DNA from: Folioceros fuciformis
Taxonomy: Eukaryota; Anthocerotophyta; Anthocerotopsida; Anthocerotales
Reading direction: 5' to 3'
Length of the DNA stretch: 64,000 nucleotides
Assembly (NCBI GenBank): GCA_049999805.1
Contig: JBNGIO010006336.1
Coordinates: 221,347 to 285,346, forward strand
Below the pieces are notes generated by a model. The model was given only the letters and a program-made list of their open reading frames with translations. It was not told where the DNA came from and did no database searches. Of this stretch, positions 32,566 through 44,395 are shown in pieces (the first letter of the stretch is position 1; every line of letters starts with the position of its first letter). The position numbers were made by a program, and so were the translations under genes.

Positions 32566-35500
32566 CTACGATGTCAAAGTGATATCTATCTTCAGAGGAC
32601 CCGCTCCCTTCCTAACGTCAAATGCCTGTTGCACATCCTCGCCTGCAACTGATACCGCATATTGTCCTGTAAATCCCCGGAATGTCATCTGTCCCTCCGC
32701 ATTTGTCATACCACTGGTCTTGGTCAGCCATTCCCGCTTCAAAGCTAGAAATCGTTTTCCTGCTTCTGTTAGACCAGAGTCCCAATTCACCAGATGAGCA
32801 TTCTGTCTGAACATGGCACCTTCCCAAAAGCCCCACAGAAGGACTCCTTCCACACCTGGATGCGCATAGGCCTCTCTCAGAACCACTTCCAAATCGTCAG
32901 CCCTGATGTGCTCGTTTGATGATGCAACATCGACTTCTGTCAACCAAATAGGAAGTCCAGCAGAGCTCAAGACATCGAAGGATTCGCGCAAGATGGAGCC
33001 CACTGGAGCATCAATGTGGCCCTGGACGCCAACCCCTCCCACTGGCGCTCCTTGTCTCTGAAGCTTCAATACATGGTCCACATATTTCTGCGCGGAGGAG
33101 TTGGCATCACAACCGTCCTCCACATGGTAATCGTTGACAAACAAGGTTGCATGAGGATCGAGCTGCTTGCACATGCGGAACATGTGTGGAATGATGTCAT
33201 GACCAAGTCTGTCTTTGAAGAACGAGCCATGTAGCATTTCGTTGTTCACATCGTAATGCTTAACCCTTCCCTGATAACGAGATAACAGGTCCTTAACTCG
33301 TCTTTGCACAGCATCACGCAGCGCAGGCTCCGGAAGACACTTCAGCCATTCCTGCACTGTATGCTCCACCTCCCAGAAGACACAATGGCCCCTGACCGGA
33401 ATGCTATGCTGGGAACAGAACTCCAGCAGCTCATCAGCTTCTTTGTAGTGCAGCTTACCCTGACTGGGTTCTATCCAGGTCCATTTCATCTCGTTTTCAA
33501 ATACTGCCCAATTGAACTGCTCCAGAAAGAACTTGACGTAACCAGGGTTGTCAATGTTGTGTCGATTTATGCATGAGCCAAGAGGAAAATCGTTCCTTGT
33601 TTGGAGAATCTGCAATGACCGCGAGGGCACAACTCGTCCATGTCTGTCTTTGACCGTTAACATGACCTCTCGTTTGCGCACCTGGGCAGGGAAGTTCTCA
33701 AGGGTTTAGTTCTCAAGTTCTCACAGCTCACGTGAATGAACCATTCACCGAACATAAGAGCTGAGATGAGCAATACGAAGCCAGTGGAAGACCCAATGAA
33801 AAAGGAACGTACCTCGTCTGTGCGTGCAATCACTTCTGTCAATCTTTCCGTTTTGTCCACTGCAACAATCTGTAAGCCGGCTACCATCACGCTCGTCCCA
33901 GGAGCTGGACCTTGAACGTACACAACAACCTTCTTGGCTTCCTTCTCTAACCGGAACGAGCTTCTTACTTCAGTCCAGGTGTCTGATGCATCCGCCTCTT
34001 TGTCTCCCCCATTTACCCATGCATCGTCCACACCAAGAGCTACATTAACCTTCTGGGCTTCCGTTGCAAGACGGACTCGGACCCAGGCCCTAACTTCGTA
34101 GGTGAGGAACAGCCGCACTCTGTCAGTGATGTTCTGTGCTGGACCCTCCCAGTAGTGATGTCGCTGTGTGGCAACAACACATCGAGATCCACGCGCTCCT
34201 TCACTGGTCACTTCCAGATGACATGACCCAAGAGCATACCAGGAGGCCAGTCCTTTGGAAAACGTGCTGTTTTCAACAATATTGATCCCATATCTTGGAT
34301 CCTGTAAAAACCACGTCCAAAGTTTGTCCAAACAGCCACAAGGTGCCCAACACCAACCATCAAGATACGAGATACAAATGATATCCCCAGAGCAACGAAC
34401 CGACATCCAACCTCGACGACAGGACGATTGGCCGGAGTTGGTTTCTCCATGGCACGCATGGAAAAGCTCCGCACACTCAGATCAACCCCACTGGGAGGTC
34501 CTTCCAAATAGGCTATTGCTTTGCTAGGTAGCTTATTGAGAGTCAGCTTTCCCTTCAGCTCGACCCAACCATGTGTTGATGCTTCAGTTCTGTATGTACA
34601 GAATGTGACACAAGGAGCGTTCATGATTGAAAAATGCAAGAAATGGAATGTCTTAAAGATGGTAGAGCATTACCTCCCCATGGAAATGTATTGATCTGCT
34701 CCATCTTGGTTCACAATGTGGAGTGTCGCAAGCACCGTTGCAGTGTCGGCTGATTCATGAAGCCTCACCACAGCGCTGACGTCATACACCACACTTGCTT
34801 TGAGGCGCCTGGTGACGTCTTGCTGAATGCCTTGCCATTCAGCACGTCGACATGACACATCAACACAGCTGTTTGTTTTGGAGAAGGAAGCCTTGCATCC
34901 ATTGCAGGTCCAGCTTTCCAGGCCATCCTGGAAATTCCAGTTTTTTAGTATGTCTCCAGTACCAGTACATCCGCTCGGGTCGCCGTCCATATCCTCTCGC
35001 GTTTCCGATGATGTGGTAACACCCATCGCCTCTTGCTCCTGCAAAACCATCCGTACCAAATAAGATGCATTCCAGCCAGCGCCTCGACCCAAGAGTACTG
35101 CCTTTACCACAAGGTGAAGGTGTCAGTCATACCACAGCCACAGGGTCTCCACTCGCTGGTGTGATGGAAAGTCTTGCGAGAAGAAGAGACACACCACGAG
35201 GCGGACCTTCAACATACAACAATGCCTTCGGCCAGGATGACTCCACCCGGAGCTTGCCCTCTAATACCGTCCATTTCCCTACCGAGACACTCGCCCTGCG
35301 CAGCCCCGGACTCGCTCAGGCCTCGAAGACTGCAGCAAACTAAGCAAATTGATGCACAAATCGGGGTCGGGAAGCACATCATACTTGGCCACATGGATGT
35401 ACTTCACTCTCCAACAAGAATCCTCGAGCTTCAGGGTCACGATTACCGGTGCATCTCCATCCTGTCCCACAGCAGTCACCACTGCTTGCACATCATAATC

Positions 35501-35725
35501 AACAGACTGCCTCAACCTTCCTTGTATCTCCTGTGACATGCCCTGCCACGCTGCCGTCCGATTGGTGGCCACACAGCAGCAGCCGGAGCCGTCAGGCCAG
35601 CGCTCGCACAGCACGCTGCCTGGAGATTGAAGGACGGAAATCTTGCAGCACAGCGGCTTCCAGCCTCTAAGGCCCTCCTGGAAAACCGGGTTGTCGACGA
35701 TGTTGGACGGCGCAATTGGGTCCAT
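32566..35725 (-). CDS. Endo-1,4-beta-xylanase: three CBM22 modules plus GH10
   Basis: Reading the minus strand, three carbohydrate-binding CBM22 modules precede a GH10 domain. Module 1 (35725-35110) starts SNIVDNPVFQEGLRGW. Module 2 (35038-34412) starts ILKNWNFQDGLESW. Module 3 (34301-33813) starts NIVENSTFSKGLASW. GH10 occupies exon 33681-32566. Modules 1 and 2 are each split by an intron before a conserved segment (LEGKLRVESSW, LKGKLTLNKL). GH10 has the acid/base glutamate in YDVNNEM, the nucleophile glutamate in WLTEVDV, and conserved HCVFWE and WGFWEGAMF. This is the architecture of Arabidopsis XYN1-type proteins, thought to cleave or rearrange wall xylan. The true start is uncertain: ATG 35725 opens MDPIAPSNIV, but a spliced upstream exon (to about 36130) with a secretion signal is possible; none is visible at 35725. 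Confidence 0.9.
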
Positions 35726-36358
35726 CTCCGGGAGCAGCAATCGTCGCTGCAGAGCTCTGGCTGCAGTCCTGGCAGAGGAGCCAGGCGGGTCAGTCCACCT
35801 AACGCTGTCCCAATTGGCATGTCATTTACGAGACGGCTGGCCACAGTGTGAAAGCCGAGTTGGGGATGGCGGGCGATTGTGATCGCCCTCAAGAATCTCG
35901 GTCTCCAAAGGGCGGGGGCCTTCTGGGTCCACGATTTGGCGTTGTTCATGCCGCTTCGATCTGTTTCCTTGCCACTGCCGCTGCCGCTGCCGTCTGCGCT
36001 TGGTGGCCATCGCCTTCGCCTCAAGCGTTTTCTGGGCTTGAAGTTCATCCAGGGGGAGAGAAGGGGAAAGCCGTGGTCCCCTTGCTGCCTAGAGGCATGC
36101 ACGTTCCGTCGTTGGTGAGCTCGCCTCCTCATCCTGCACGACCCTGGGCATTGTGGAGTCTCTTACGTAGCTAGGCGCACCTGAGATAATTGGCCTGTCT
36201 TCATGTTGGAATCGGAAGACCGGCTTGTGTCAATTTCTTGCGTGGAGGACCTTCCTCCATATCAGCATTGGCAATACCACCGGTGGCATGACGTAGTGCA
36301 TTGCACCAGAATCTGCATCCTCACCTTGCTGAGGAATGGTCTTGTGTATAATGTTCTT

Positions 36359-36547
36359 CTATGCATGGCAGCTTAGGAGGCTCTTGAAGCATATACCAGT
36401 TCTGCCCTTGAGGCAGTCAGGCTCAAGATACAGCTGGCCTCCACAGAAATGAGAACTAGTAAGCAGCTCTTGTTCACAGCCTTTGACACAGTTTCCGCAG
36501 GATCTGTTACGTGGGAGAGGGGATCGTAAGGCAGGTTCGAGATGGAA
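36359..36547 (-). other. Small Cys-rich open frame without start codon
   Basis: A stop-bounded minus-strand frame ends in a stretch with seven cysteines (CGNCVKGCEQELL, then HFCGGQ, PDCLKG, GICFKSLLSC). It has no ATG; a possible splice acceptor (GTAACAG) lies just before the first cysteine. It could be the last exon of a small secreted Cys-rich peptide or chance. I could not find a signal-peptide exon upstream. The surrounding 36140-36690 holds nothing else. Confidence 0.2.
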
Positions 36548-36716
36548 CTAGCTGCCTGTGGTTGATTACACTGGTTACAGATAGAGAGAAGCAGGATTAA
36601 GCATTACTGTGAAGTAACTCCCTCTTGCATGCTCTCTGCAACTAAGCCACGGCAAGACTTGGCTTGACTTGTATGGAAGATAAATTGCATCCTTTTTGCA
36701 CAGAAATAAGAGAATG

Positions 36717-37323
36717 GAGGAATTCCAGAAAGGGCCGGGTGGAAGCATTCACTCACCCCACCCTTCCTCCGCCGTGAAGGGTACCGAGAAATCTGGTACT
36801 AAGAGGTGCCCCCATTTGAAGGACTTTGAGGTGTGCACTGTTTGCAACAAAACAGCAAAGCTGAAAGCCAAGGTTGCCAGAAAGAGCTATGCACCGGGTA
36901 GACAGGGGGGGACATCCGTGATGAGTAACAGGCGATCACAGTCTGCGTAGTTGATGGATGGAAGTGTGTTGCTTCGGTGCCTCATCGTGGGATTGCTCCC
37001 ACTAGTTCTTCTCATCTTGTACCTGTGAAGCTGGAAGGCCACCCTGCGAGAGATCTAGATAACATACTGGTGGCTTACTTCAGGGGATGCTCTTCCGGTG
37101 AGTGAGTGCGATGGCAATAAGGAAGAAGTGTGTGGGCAACTATCTCTGGGGACTGTTGCTGTACGAGAAATATTACGGCTTAACCAGAACTAAGCTTGTC
37201 TTCCGCCCACCCCAGGTCATACAACTGCCACCTCCACCCCCAGACCCTGCCCTCCTCAAAGGAAAAGGCAAGAAAAAGGTATCCATAGAAGCAAGCCCTG
37301 ACAAACCCAAGAAGAAGAAGTAG
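36717..37323 (+). CDS. Hypothetical small basic protein(s), uncertain
   Basis: Two short plus-strand frames that may be exons of one gene. At 36717-36950, after an acceptor-like TTTTTGCACAG, is a basic stretch with a CPHLKDFEVCTVC motif that could bind zinc. At 37114-37323 is MAIRKKCVGNYLWGLLLYEK, then a Pro run and a Lys-rich end (KPKKKK). Codon use looks plausible, and the aromatic YLWGLLLYEKYYGL segment reads like real protein, but I know no family. No clean splice connects the two. Treat as a candidate only. Confidence 0.25.
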
Positions 37324-37716
37324 TGCTCCATTTGGTTGTTAATCGCTTCGATGTTTTGTATGGGGATTCACATGGGAAGCTTATGGAGAGACGGCTGATA
37401 GAGAAAGGCTCTTTCTCCGCATCCTTACACGTCTAACAAGGAACCCGTCACCGAATGATTCAAGTGTCAAGTGATGATGCTTCACATTTTGGTCTACATT
37501 GCTTTTATCCTTGGAGATGCTTGGGACATCTGGCTTTCAGAGGGGTTCTGGTTGTCGGTGTACGCGTCTCTGTCCTTGGAGATACCCAGGAAGTTGGAAC
37601 CGGAAGTTCGAGGGAGGCAGGATTGAGAAGATCAAAGCACATCTAGCATGAAACGTGCAGTTGCTCCGTGAGCCCCATCCATCTTACTATTCATGTTCAA
37701 GAACTCAGCTCCAAGA

Positions 37717-39310
37717 TCAGAACTGCGTTTGCCCTGGAAGTATCATTTTATCTTCTTCATCCTGACCAGATCCGGCAAATGCATTGCTCTCCTTGAACTC
37801 GGTCAAAAGATCATTGACTTTGCTGGTTACTGCCTCTCCATTACAACTGGCTGTTTCGGACATGCCTGTAAGCAATGCCTCCCTTGGGCTCTTGCTAATT
37901 TCAATGACTTTGTTAAAATCTTCTAAAACCACCTCACCGGTGGATTCTTGTATTTCTTGCTCAGCCTGCAGAGATATCATATAATGTCGCATATACCATG
38001 ACAATCCACAGGGCCAAAAACTCAAGCTACATGCAGGGGTCTTGCACTTGGAGCATCCAGCTAGCTTATCAGAGTGCTAGTAAGAGAGACCTGTCGGTTA
38101 CGCAACTGCAATTACCTTGTATTCTTCCAGCCTCAATCTCCTTGCCGCTTTCTCATGTTCCCTCAACTGTCTCTGCTGCCCCAACCATAAGCCATCAGGT
38201 TCATGAAGATCTCCACAAAGAACGCATCCGTTTTGGTGTTGCTGAGGACTGAGCATACGGCAGACCTGTATTGCTGCCTGGATTTGGACTCTCGAGTACA
38301 GCTCCTCATAAACAGCATCTATATCGGCAAGAAGGAGCCGGAGGCCTTCAGAAAGATTTTTGTGTGGGAGCTCTCCAGCCTGCACGGTGCAGAGATTAGC
38401 CGGATGCTGGATGCTTGATCAGCTATCAGAGATCATCTGCTGCCTCAGGAGGCGGCAATTTGAATTGCAGTCAGACCTACTTTGGAGAGAAACATGCATT
38501 TGGACCTGCTTGACCACAGAGTTGTAACTAGAATCACCTCCGGATCCAGGACAGTCTAGAGGATTCCATGGCGCTTGTTCAAGAAGGAACCTGCGAGTGA
38601 CAACTGTGCTGTGGCATCCAATGACAATCTGGTTGGCTGACAAAGGACTAAACGCACACTTGATCTGCTCAACTGAAAGGGCACAAGCCATGTCTTGCTT
38701 ATTGGCCACAATGAGCGCGGGCTTTCCCACTAGATGAGCATGCCCAGTGGCCACCTTGAACTCCTTTCTTGCCTCCTCCAGCCGCTCCCGGTCCGAAGAG
38801 TCTATCACATAGATGACCCCGAATGCCTGTCACAGTTGGATTCACATTAGCACTCGGGCAATCCTTTCATTCCCTAATCCCAGCATCTGGAAGCCTGCCT
38901 GACCACAAGCATGTACCTCTGCGAAGTAGCGCGGCCAGATTCCACGAATCTTTTTCCCTCCCCCAAGGTCGAACACATGGGCTACCACACCATCTCCGGC
39001 ATTCCATGCCTTGCTCACAAACCCCAATGTGGGCACGATGATGTCCGCCGCAGGTTGACCCCTGCTTCCACAAATAACGGCACGCATCACCTCCTCCGCA
39101 CCTGCTCAAATTGCGAGCGTCAACGGTGCAGCAGGCATGAGCGGGACAAGAGCACCTCATGTTTGTCAGCAGTGAGGATTTGCCAGCCCCGTCCAGCCCG
39201 ATCAACACCAGCACAAGCTTCCGGCATCTCTTGCGTTTAGCCAAGAGCTGCAGACCTCCAGGGAAGCAGGCACACATGCAGCAGCTGAGACCACATCCTT
39301 CAGCTGGCAT
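37717..39310 (-). CDS. ARL13: ARL13B-like ciliary small GTPase
   Basis: Several exons on the minus strand. Exon 1 (39310-39156) starts MPAEGCGLSCCMCACF, an N-terminal Cys cluster suited to palmitoylation, then KLVLVLIGLDGAGKSSLL (P-loop). Exon 2 (39061-38917) has VPTLGF and VFDLGGGKKIRGIWPRYF; GGG in place of the GGQ of other ARF proteins is typical of ARL13B. Exon 3 (from 38826) has IDSSDRERLEEA and NKQD. Later exons give NLSEGLRLLLADIDAVYEEL and a coiled-coil-like region (REHEKAARRLRLEEYK, AEQEIQESTGEV), ending near 37717 (PGQTQF). ARL13B is a ciliary membrane GTPase and an exchange factor for ARL3; plants without flagellated sperm have lost it. No RVxP-type C-terminal signal is seen. Junctions at 38400-38650 are not resolved. 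Confidence 0.82.
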
Positions 39311-39843
39311 TCTGGCGAAGCAAGACAGGGTTGCAGCAGGCCCGGGCCGGAGGCGTTCTACTGGAAAGACAAGTCAGGCAGTTGGCCGTTGGAGGTCCTT
39401 GTCCCACGATTGGGGCGCGCCGGGCCGGGTGCCAATGGAAACACAAAACAAACGACCGGTGGTCCGACTGGCTAGGCCAAACCCTCTTCCTCGCTCTCTG
39501 GGGCGCTTGGCGGTTCTCATCCTGTGGGCAACCATGGGTTCGTGGAGAAGGCTTGGGCGATGCCTTGCAGGTGTCGACACTGGTGGTATCCTTCGAGCGT
39601 GGGAGAGATGTGGAGCTCGCCGTAGCTCTGCTGGCAAGGATTTTCTCATTTCATGGGCTCGAACAGCGGGCAGTCTAGTCGGACTTGAATGTGACCGTGG
39701 ACCATGTTGTTGCAGGTTTGGATCGCAGCACGGGCAGTCCTGAGCTGAATGCAGTGGAAAGAATATGGATGAAGCACTGGAATCCGTGGAGATTGTCTGT
39801 CGGATTTCTCTCAGGTGCTGAACGTTAGAGAAGCAGACGTGTT

Positions 39844-42800
39844 GTGCGTTGTCGGAATTTGGGCACCGATGCTGATTGTGCGCATCTCATAGCGGCGGTG
39901 ATGGGTAGCTGGAACTACTCGCAAGCTGAGGAGGTCCAGCGACCCTTCCCTTCCCTTGGTCCGGACGAGGGGTCCACGCAAGTCGAGCTTGTCGAGGGCA
40001 GCTTGCAGACGCCGCCAGAGGGCGAGGTTATATCCAACTCGCATACAGCCAGGTGGAGGATCTACACCAACATGGGACGAGAACTCTTCTCTCAGGTTGC
40101 ATGGGATTGCGTGTTGATTATCCATGCTGGATGCCTTGTGTTCTCTGTATGTTCACTTTTTAATCGTCGTGCAGGGTCGTCTTGATGAGGCGGAGAGATA
40201 CTTCACACGAGCCCTGGAAGAAGCGAAGAAGGGATTTGGGGAAGATGATCCACATGTGGCTTCTAGCTACAACAATCTGGTACACTTGCATCCCAACAAA
40301 ATGCAACCCTTTCATGCACTTCACCACCAGAAATCTTATGTCTAATAGTATGTCCCACCGTGGGTTGTCTTCAGGCAGAACTGCTTAGGCTGAAAAGGGA
40401 GTACACGCAGGCGGAGCCTTTATATTTGGAGGCGGTGAAGAGGCTCGAAAGGGCTCTGGGTGCTGAAGCTCAAAGGTGCAAGCTCCATGTGGTTCTGATG
40501 GCTCGCTTTGGCCTAGCTTAAAATGGTTTGTTCTGGATCGGAGGTAGAGAAGTTATGTGGTTTCTACCATGACATGCAGTGTAGGCTTTGCTTTGCACAA
40601 TCTGGGGAGTTTTTACTTCATTCAGCGAAGGTTTGAGGAAGCTGAAAGCTGTTACAGAGTATGGCTTACAGTCATTTTGTGCCTTTGCTTGATCTCTCCA
40701 CACGCACAGCATTACTTCTTTGTTCAGATTTCTCGAGTGGAAGCATCATGGCAGCTTGTGTAGGCGTGCTTTGATTAACATGAGCATTGACCAGTTCTAG
40801 TTCGGCATTCTCCGGTGGGGGATTCTACGTGCACGTTTGCTGATTCCATCAGCGTGCCTTGAAGGTAAAGCCTTTTTCTTTTGTTCCTTATGATTCTTCG
40901 TTTGTTGAGTTCTGGTGTGTACCTGTCTGTGCTATGGGTGTAGCTTGTATGTGGGACTTTGTGACTGAAGCAACAGAAGAGACAGATGTAATGTTGGAGC
41001 ATCAGAGGGTGGTTCAAGTCTCTTCACCTTTTATTTCTTTCATGTAGATCAAAGGGCGAACCATGGGCTTCGACCATCCTGAGTGTGCAAGCACAATGTT
41101 TCATCTGGGCGAGGTGCTGAAGTCTTGAGTCTCTGCTGATTTTCTCTAAGGACACTTCAAGGTGCGACACTTTCAAGGTGCAATTGTCCATTAAATGTGA
41201 TGCCCGTAATCAATTGCAGGTTTTGCGGGTTCGTGGACACGTCAAGGATGCAGAGGCTTACATCCGTGACTCCATACGCATACTGGAGGTTGTTTCTTGG
41301 TTGTATGGAAAGCTCAGGACGTTTAGCACGAGCATCTGGAGATGCCAACTTAGTAAACTCAACGCGGTTGCAGGAGGCAGGTGGTGGCCACTCCAAAAAT
41401 GCAGCTCTTAGAATGGGACGTCTAGCTGAGGTACATCATTTCTGCTCCTGAAGAAGATGCCTTATCATGCACGCGGGATTTCAGGATTTTGTCTGGCTGT
41501 TGTAGATATTGGTGCACACTGGACAACTCCAAGAAGCAGAAAGCTTTCAGAGAAAGCTTGTGCACACGTTGGAGCTATTAGAGGTTAGCACACAGTTCCT
41601 TGAAGCTGGCAAGGTTCGCATTCGGAAGGGACATTGTCTTATATTAGTGGGGAGGGAGCTCTAATGGGATCACTCTAGGACCAACAGTTTGTTCATATCT
41701 GAGATGATGTGTTGAGGCAGGGGTCCGAAGCGATGGTCGTCGCAACTGCTGTAGATAACTTGGCTCTTACTCTCCAAGCAGAAAACAAGCTGGAAGAAGC
41801 TGAGGAGCTGCTGCAGAGGTTAGCCTCGCCATGCATGCGTCATCGTGTGGATCAGTTCTAAAACCGTGTCACATGTTGGATGGTAGCTCAACATGCGGTT
41901 GACTCATTGGCTAAATGTGCAAACTTTCTTCGTGGCATGAAGATGTCTACAGATCAGGGAACAAGCACTTGGCCCAGATGACGCCCTGGTAGGATATTAT
42001 TTTTGAGGTTCAGTACTGATGCTTGCCGTCGTTCAACCTATTGGGCCCCCTTTCTCCCACGGAAGTCCTGGAAGCAAAGTGCTTTCATTCTTCTGAAAGT
42101 TGTCAAATGTGTCAGGTTGGATCAACATTGTTCAAACTGGCATCCGTGGAGATGAAGCTGGGCGAAACGTTGTTGGCTTCTGGGCATGAGAAAAGCAAAG
42201 AAGCCGGGTCCTTGGCATTCCAGAATGCAGAGCAACATCTTCAACGCGCCATAGGGTTTGTGCACCATCTTGGGCACATCTGCCGCAGGAGATGTCAGGT
42301 ATCGTTTTGGTGCTTTCTGATTAGTCTCATACATTGACCACCTCACAATGTCTTGCAGGATTGCAGAGAAGGGCTGGAAGGAGATCTCAGAAGCAGCAAC
42401 AACAACAGCCCCAAGAGTTACTAAAGGAGTCAATCGCAAGGAAAGCATCTCGTCCATCATGGGCGAGACCCTTCTCGCTCTTGTAAGTTCTCACATATGT
42501 GCTTTACCGGCAAACAGCTTTCCTTGACCGACAATACCATGAATTAACTGGTTGTTGCTATCATCCAAGACTCGATCCTTGAACACGCTTGCTCTACTGG
42601 AGATGCGAAAGGCAGAGCTGTCCAGCACACCAGCGGTGAGCATCTTGGCAACATCAGACTCACACACCTTCACCCTCACTTATCTTGCACTGATTCTGGC
42701 ATTCGGACATGCGAACAGGAAGCTGCCCAATCAAGGGAGAAAGCGCTTCAAGCTTTGGATCAGCTTCTGTCACTTCTCGATCAGGCAGGGCACTTTCCCG

Positions 42801-43099
42801 ACACCTTGCTCCATCATCTCCTTATGTTGCTCGAGCCCTCACGCGTTTTGTGGTTGTGCAGTGTGCCATCTCTACACGGCTTTCAGACTGGCCTGATGTC
42901 CAGAAGGAACAGGAAACATGTGTCCATCGTCGTGCTGCGCTGTGGAACACTGGGTCCAAGATACGACGCTAAGCCATGTGTCCTTCTAGTTGTTCAATCG
43001 TCCCTGCCGAACATGAAAAGCTTGAAAATGGGACGTGTAGGAGGACGCGAATTTTTGTACAGACTGTGGCATACCGTTACAGCTGCTAAACACGCTTAA
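39844..43099 (+). CDS. TPR protein, kinesin-light-chain/nephrocystin-3-like
   Basis: Many short plus-strand exons encode consecutive tetratricopeptide repeats of the 42-residue KLC type. They read GRLDEAERYFTRALEEAKK (40174-40279), LKREYTQAEPLYLEAVKRL (40375-40472), VGFALHNLGSFYFIQRRF plus EEAESCYR (from about 40578), GFDHPECASTMFHLGEVL (41062-41126), HVKDAEAYIRDSIRILE (41240-41290), TGQLQEAESFQRKLVH (about 41518-41565) and NLALTLQAENKLEEAEEL (41755-41815). A more C-terminal helical part follows (KLGETLLASGHEK near 42155; EALQALDQLLSLLDQ after a short exon near 42720). Such proteins are protein-interaction scaffolds. Both ends are uncertain: a first exon may lie at 39331-39760, and the stop may be near 42973 or 43099. 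It is divergent from ARL13. Confidence 0.65.
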
Positions 43100-44395
43100 A
43101 GCAATCAGTCCGTTGAAAATCAAACGACTTCCAAATTGAAAAACCTGCGGCGGGGATGAAACATCTACAAACGTGTTCGGGGAGCGGAAGGCAGGCCCGG
43201 TCAGGTTCCGACCGACAATGGTCGTTACTTGACAGGGAGACAACCGCGAGTCTCGACCTTGCGGTCCCGTTCGCATTCTGCCACATGGTCGGATGTGCGA
43301 GCCTTCCCAGTTCCATGCGAGATTTCCCGCTTGCGGAATTGCGCCAAGAGGTCGTTTGCAGGCCTGTCGTGAATTCGGTCGCCTCCTTGCCTTGTGAGAC
43401 GTCGCTTGCATCGAATTATCGAGACGAAGTCTGGGAGTGCCAGACAATGCATGCTTCTCCATAAAACATCTGGATGACCGATCTCAGGCAGCGGATTAGG
43501 TTCCGCGGAGGCGGGGCATCCTTTCCTCTTCAAATTGTCGGGGACTGGTATTGTATATTGCTGGACGAGTGACGGAACGGCTTGTTGCCGGCCTGAATCC
43601 GTCGGCGACAGCCTGTGTGAATAGGAAGATTGAAGTGAGATAGCGTTCCTGCTTGAATTGGTTTTGAAGCGAGTGAATTTGTGTGTGCGCGTTTTGTGTG
43701 CGATTGCAAGCGTTATTTGTTGTCAGGAGTGGATTGCTCCACATGTCATCCGGAGAGGTTGAAACTTTCCTGTCTGTCACAGGAATCACGAAGCAGCGGG
43801 AAATGAAATCTGGCTAGAATGATGTGTTTGGGAAGGTGGGAAGGCAGTCCGTGCGTAGCAACTTGCAGTTAGCGTCGGACAAAGCCGCGCCTTCAGTCCT
43901 TACTACTGAAACCTTATGGTAGGTCAACCTTGATACCTGCAGGTACTGTACTGAAGGCTGAGAGTCGCCATGCAAGAATGTCATGCCAACAGTCACTCCC
44001 GGCCCTGATATCTCACGAAAGTTGTGATCTGGTCTGTACCGTTGAATTGTTCTCCATACGCGAACCAACGCTGGATACTGGCTGGTGGCGGCGACTTGTG
44101 TTCTGTTGAGTCACGCGGTCGCTTGAGAATCGCCTCCTATCTGGCAAGCTCCCAGAGGATCGGAAGGTAAGCTCTGGCTGGCAAGAAATCCCGACCAGAA
44201 GCTGCCTGTAACTCTTTGCGCACTGTCATCGACAAAGTTGAACAAGTGATCTGAAGTCCGAGCTCACCGAGATGAAATTAGTTTTAGATGCTTGAGAGTT
44301 TTGAGCTGAGAGGAGCGGGGCCCAGGTGCCTCCTTACATCCTTTCGTAGAGTCTCACGCAGTTGAAATTTTGCAGCTGTACGACCACACTTAAGG
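43100..44395. other. Intergenic stretch upstream of the ABCG gene
   Basis: No gene recognised on either strand, only short unrelated open frames. It likely holds the ABCG promoter and 5' untranslated region. A pyrimidine-rich acceptor-like TTTTGCAG at 44366-44374, about 22 bases before the ABCG ATG, suggests a 5' untranslated intron. Confidence 0.35.
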
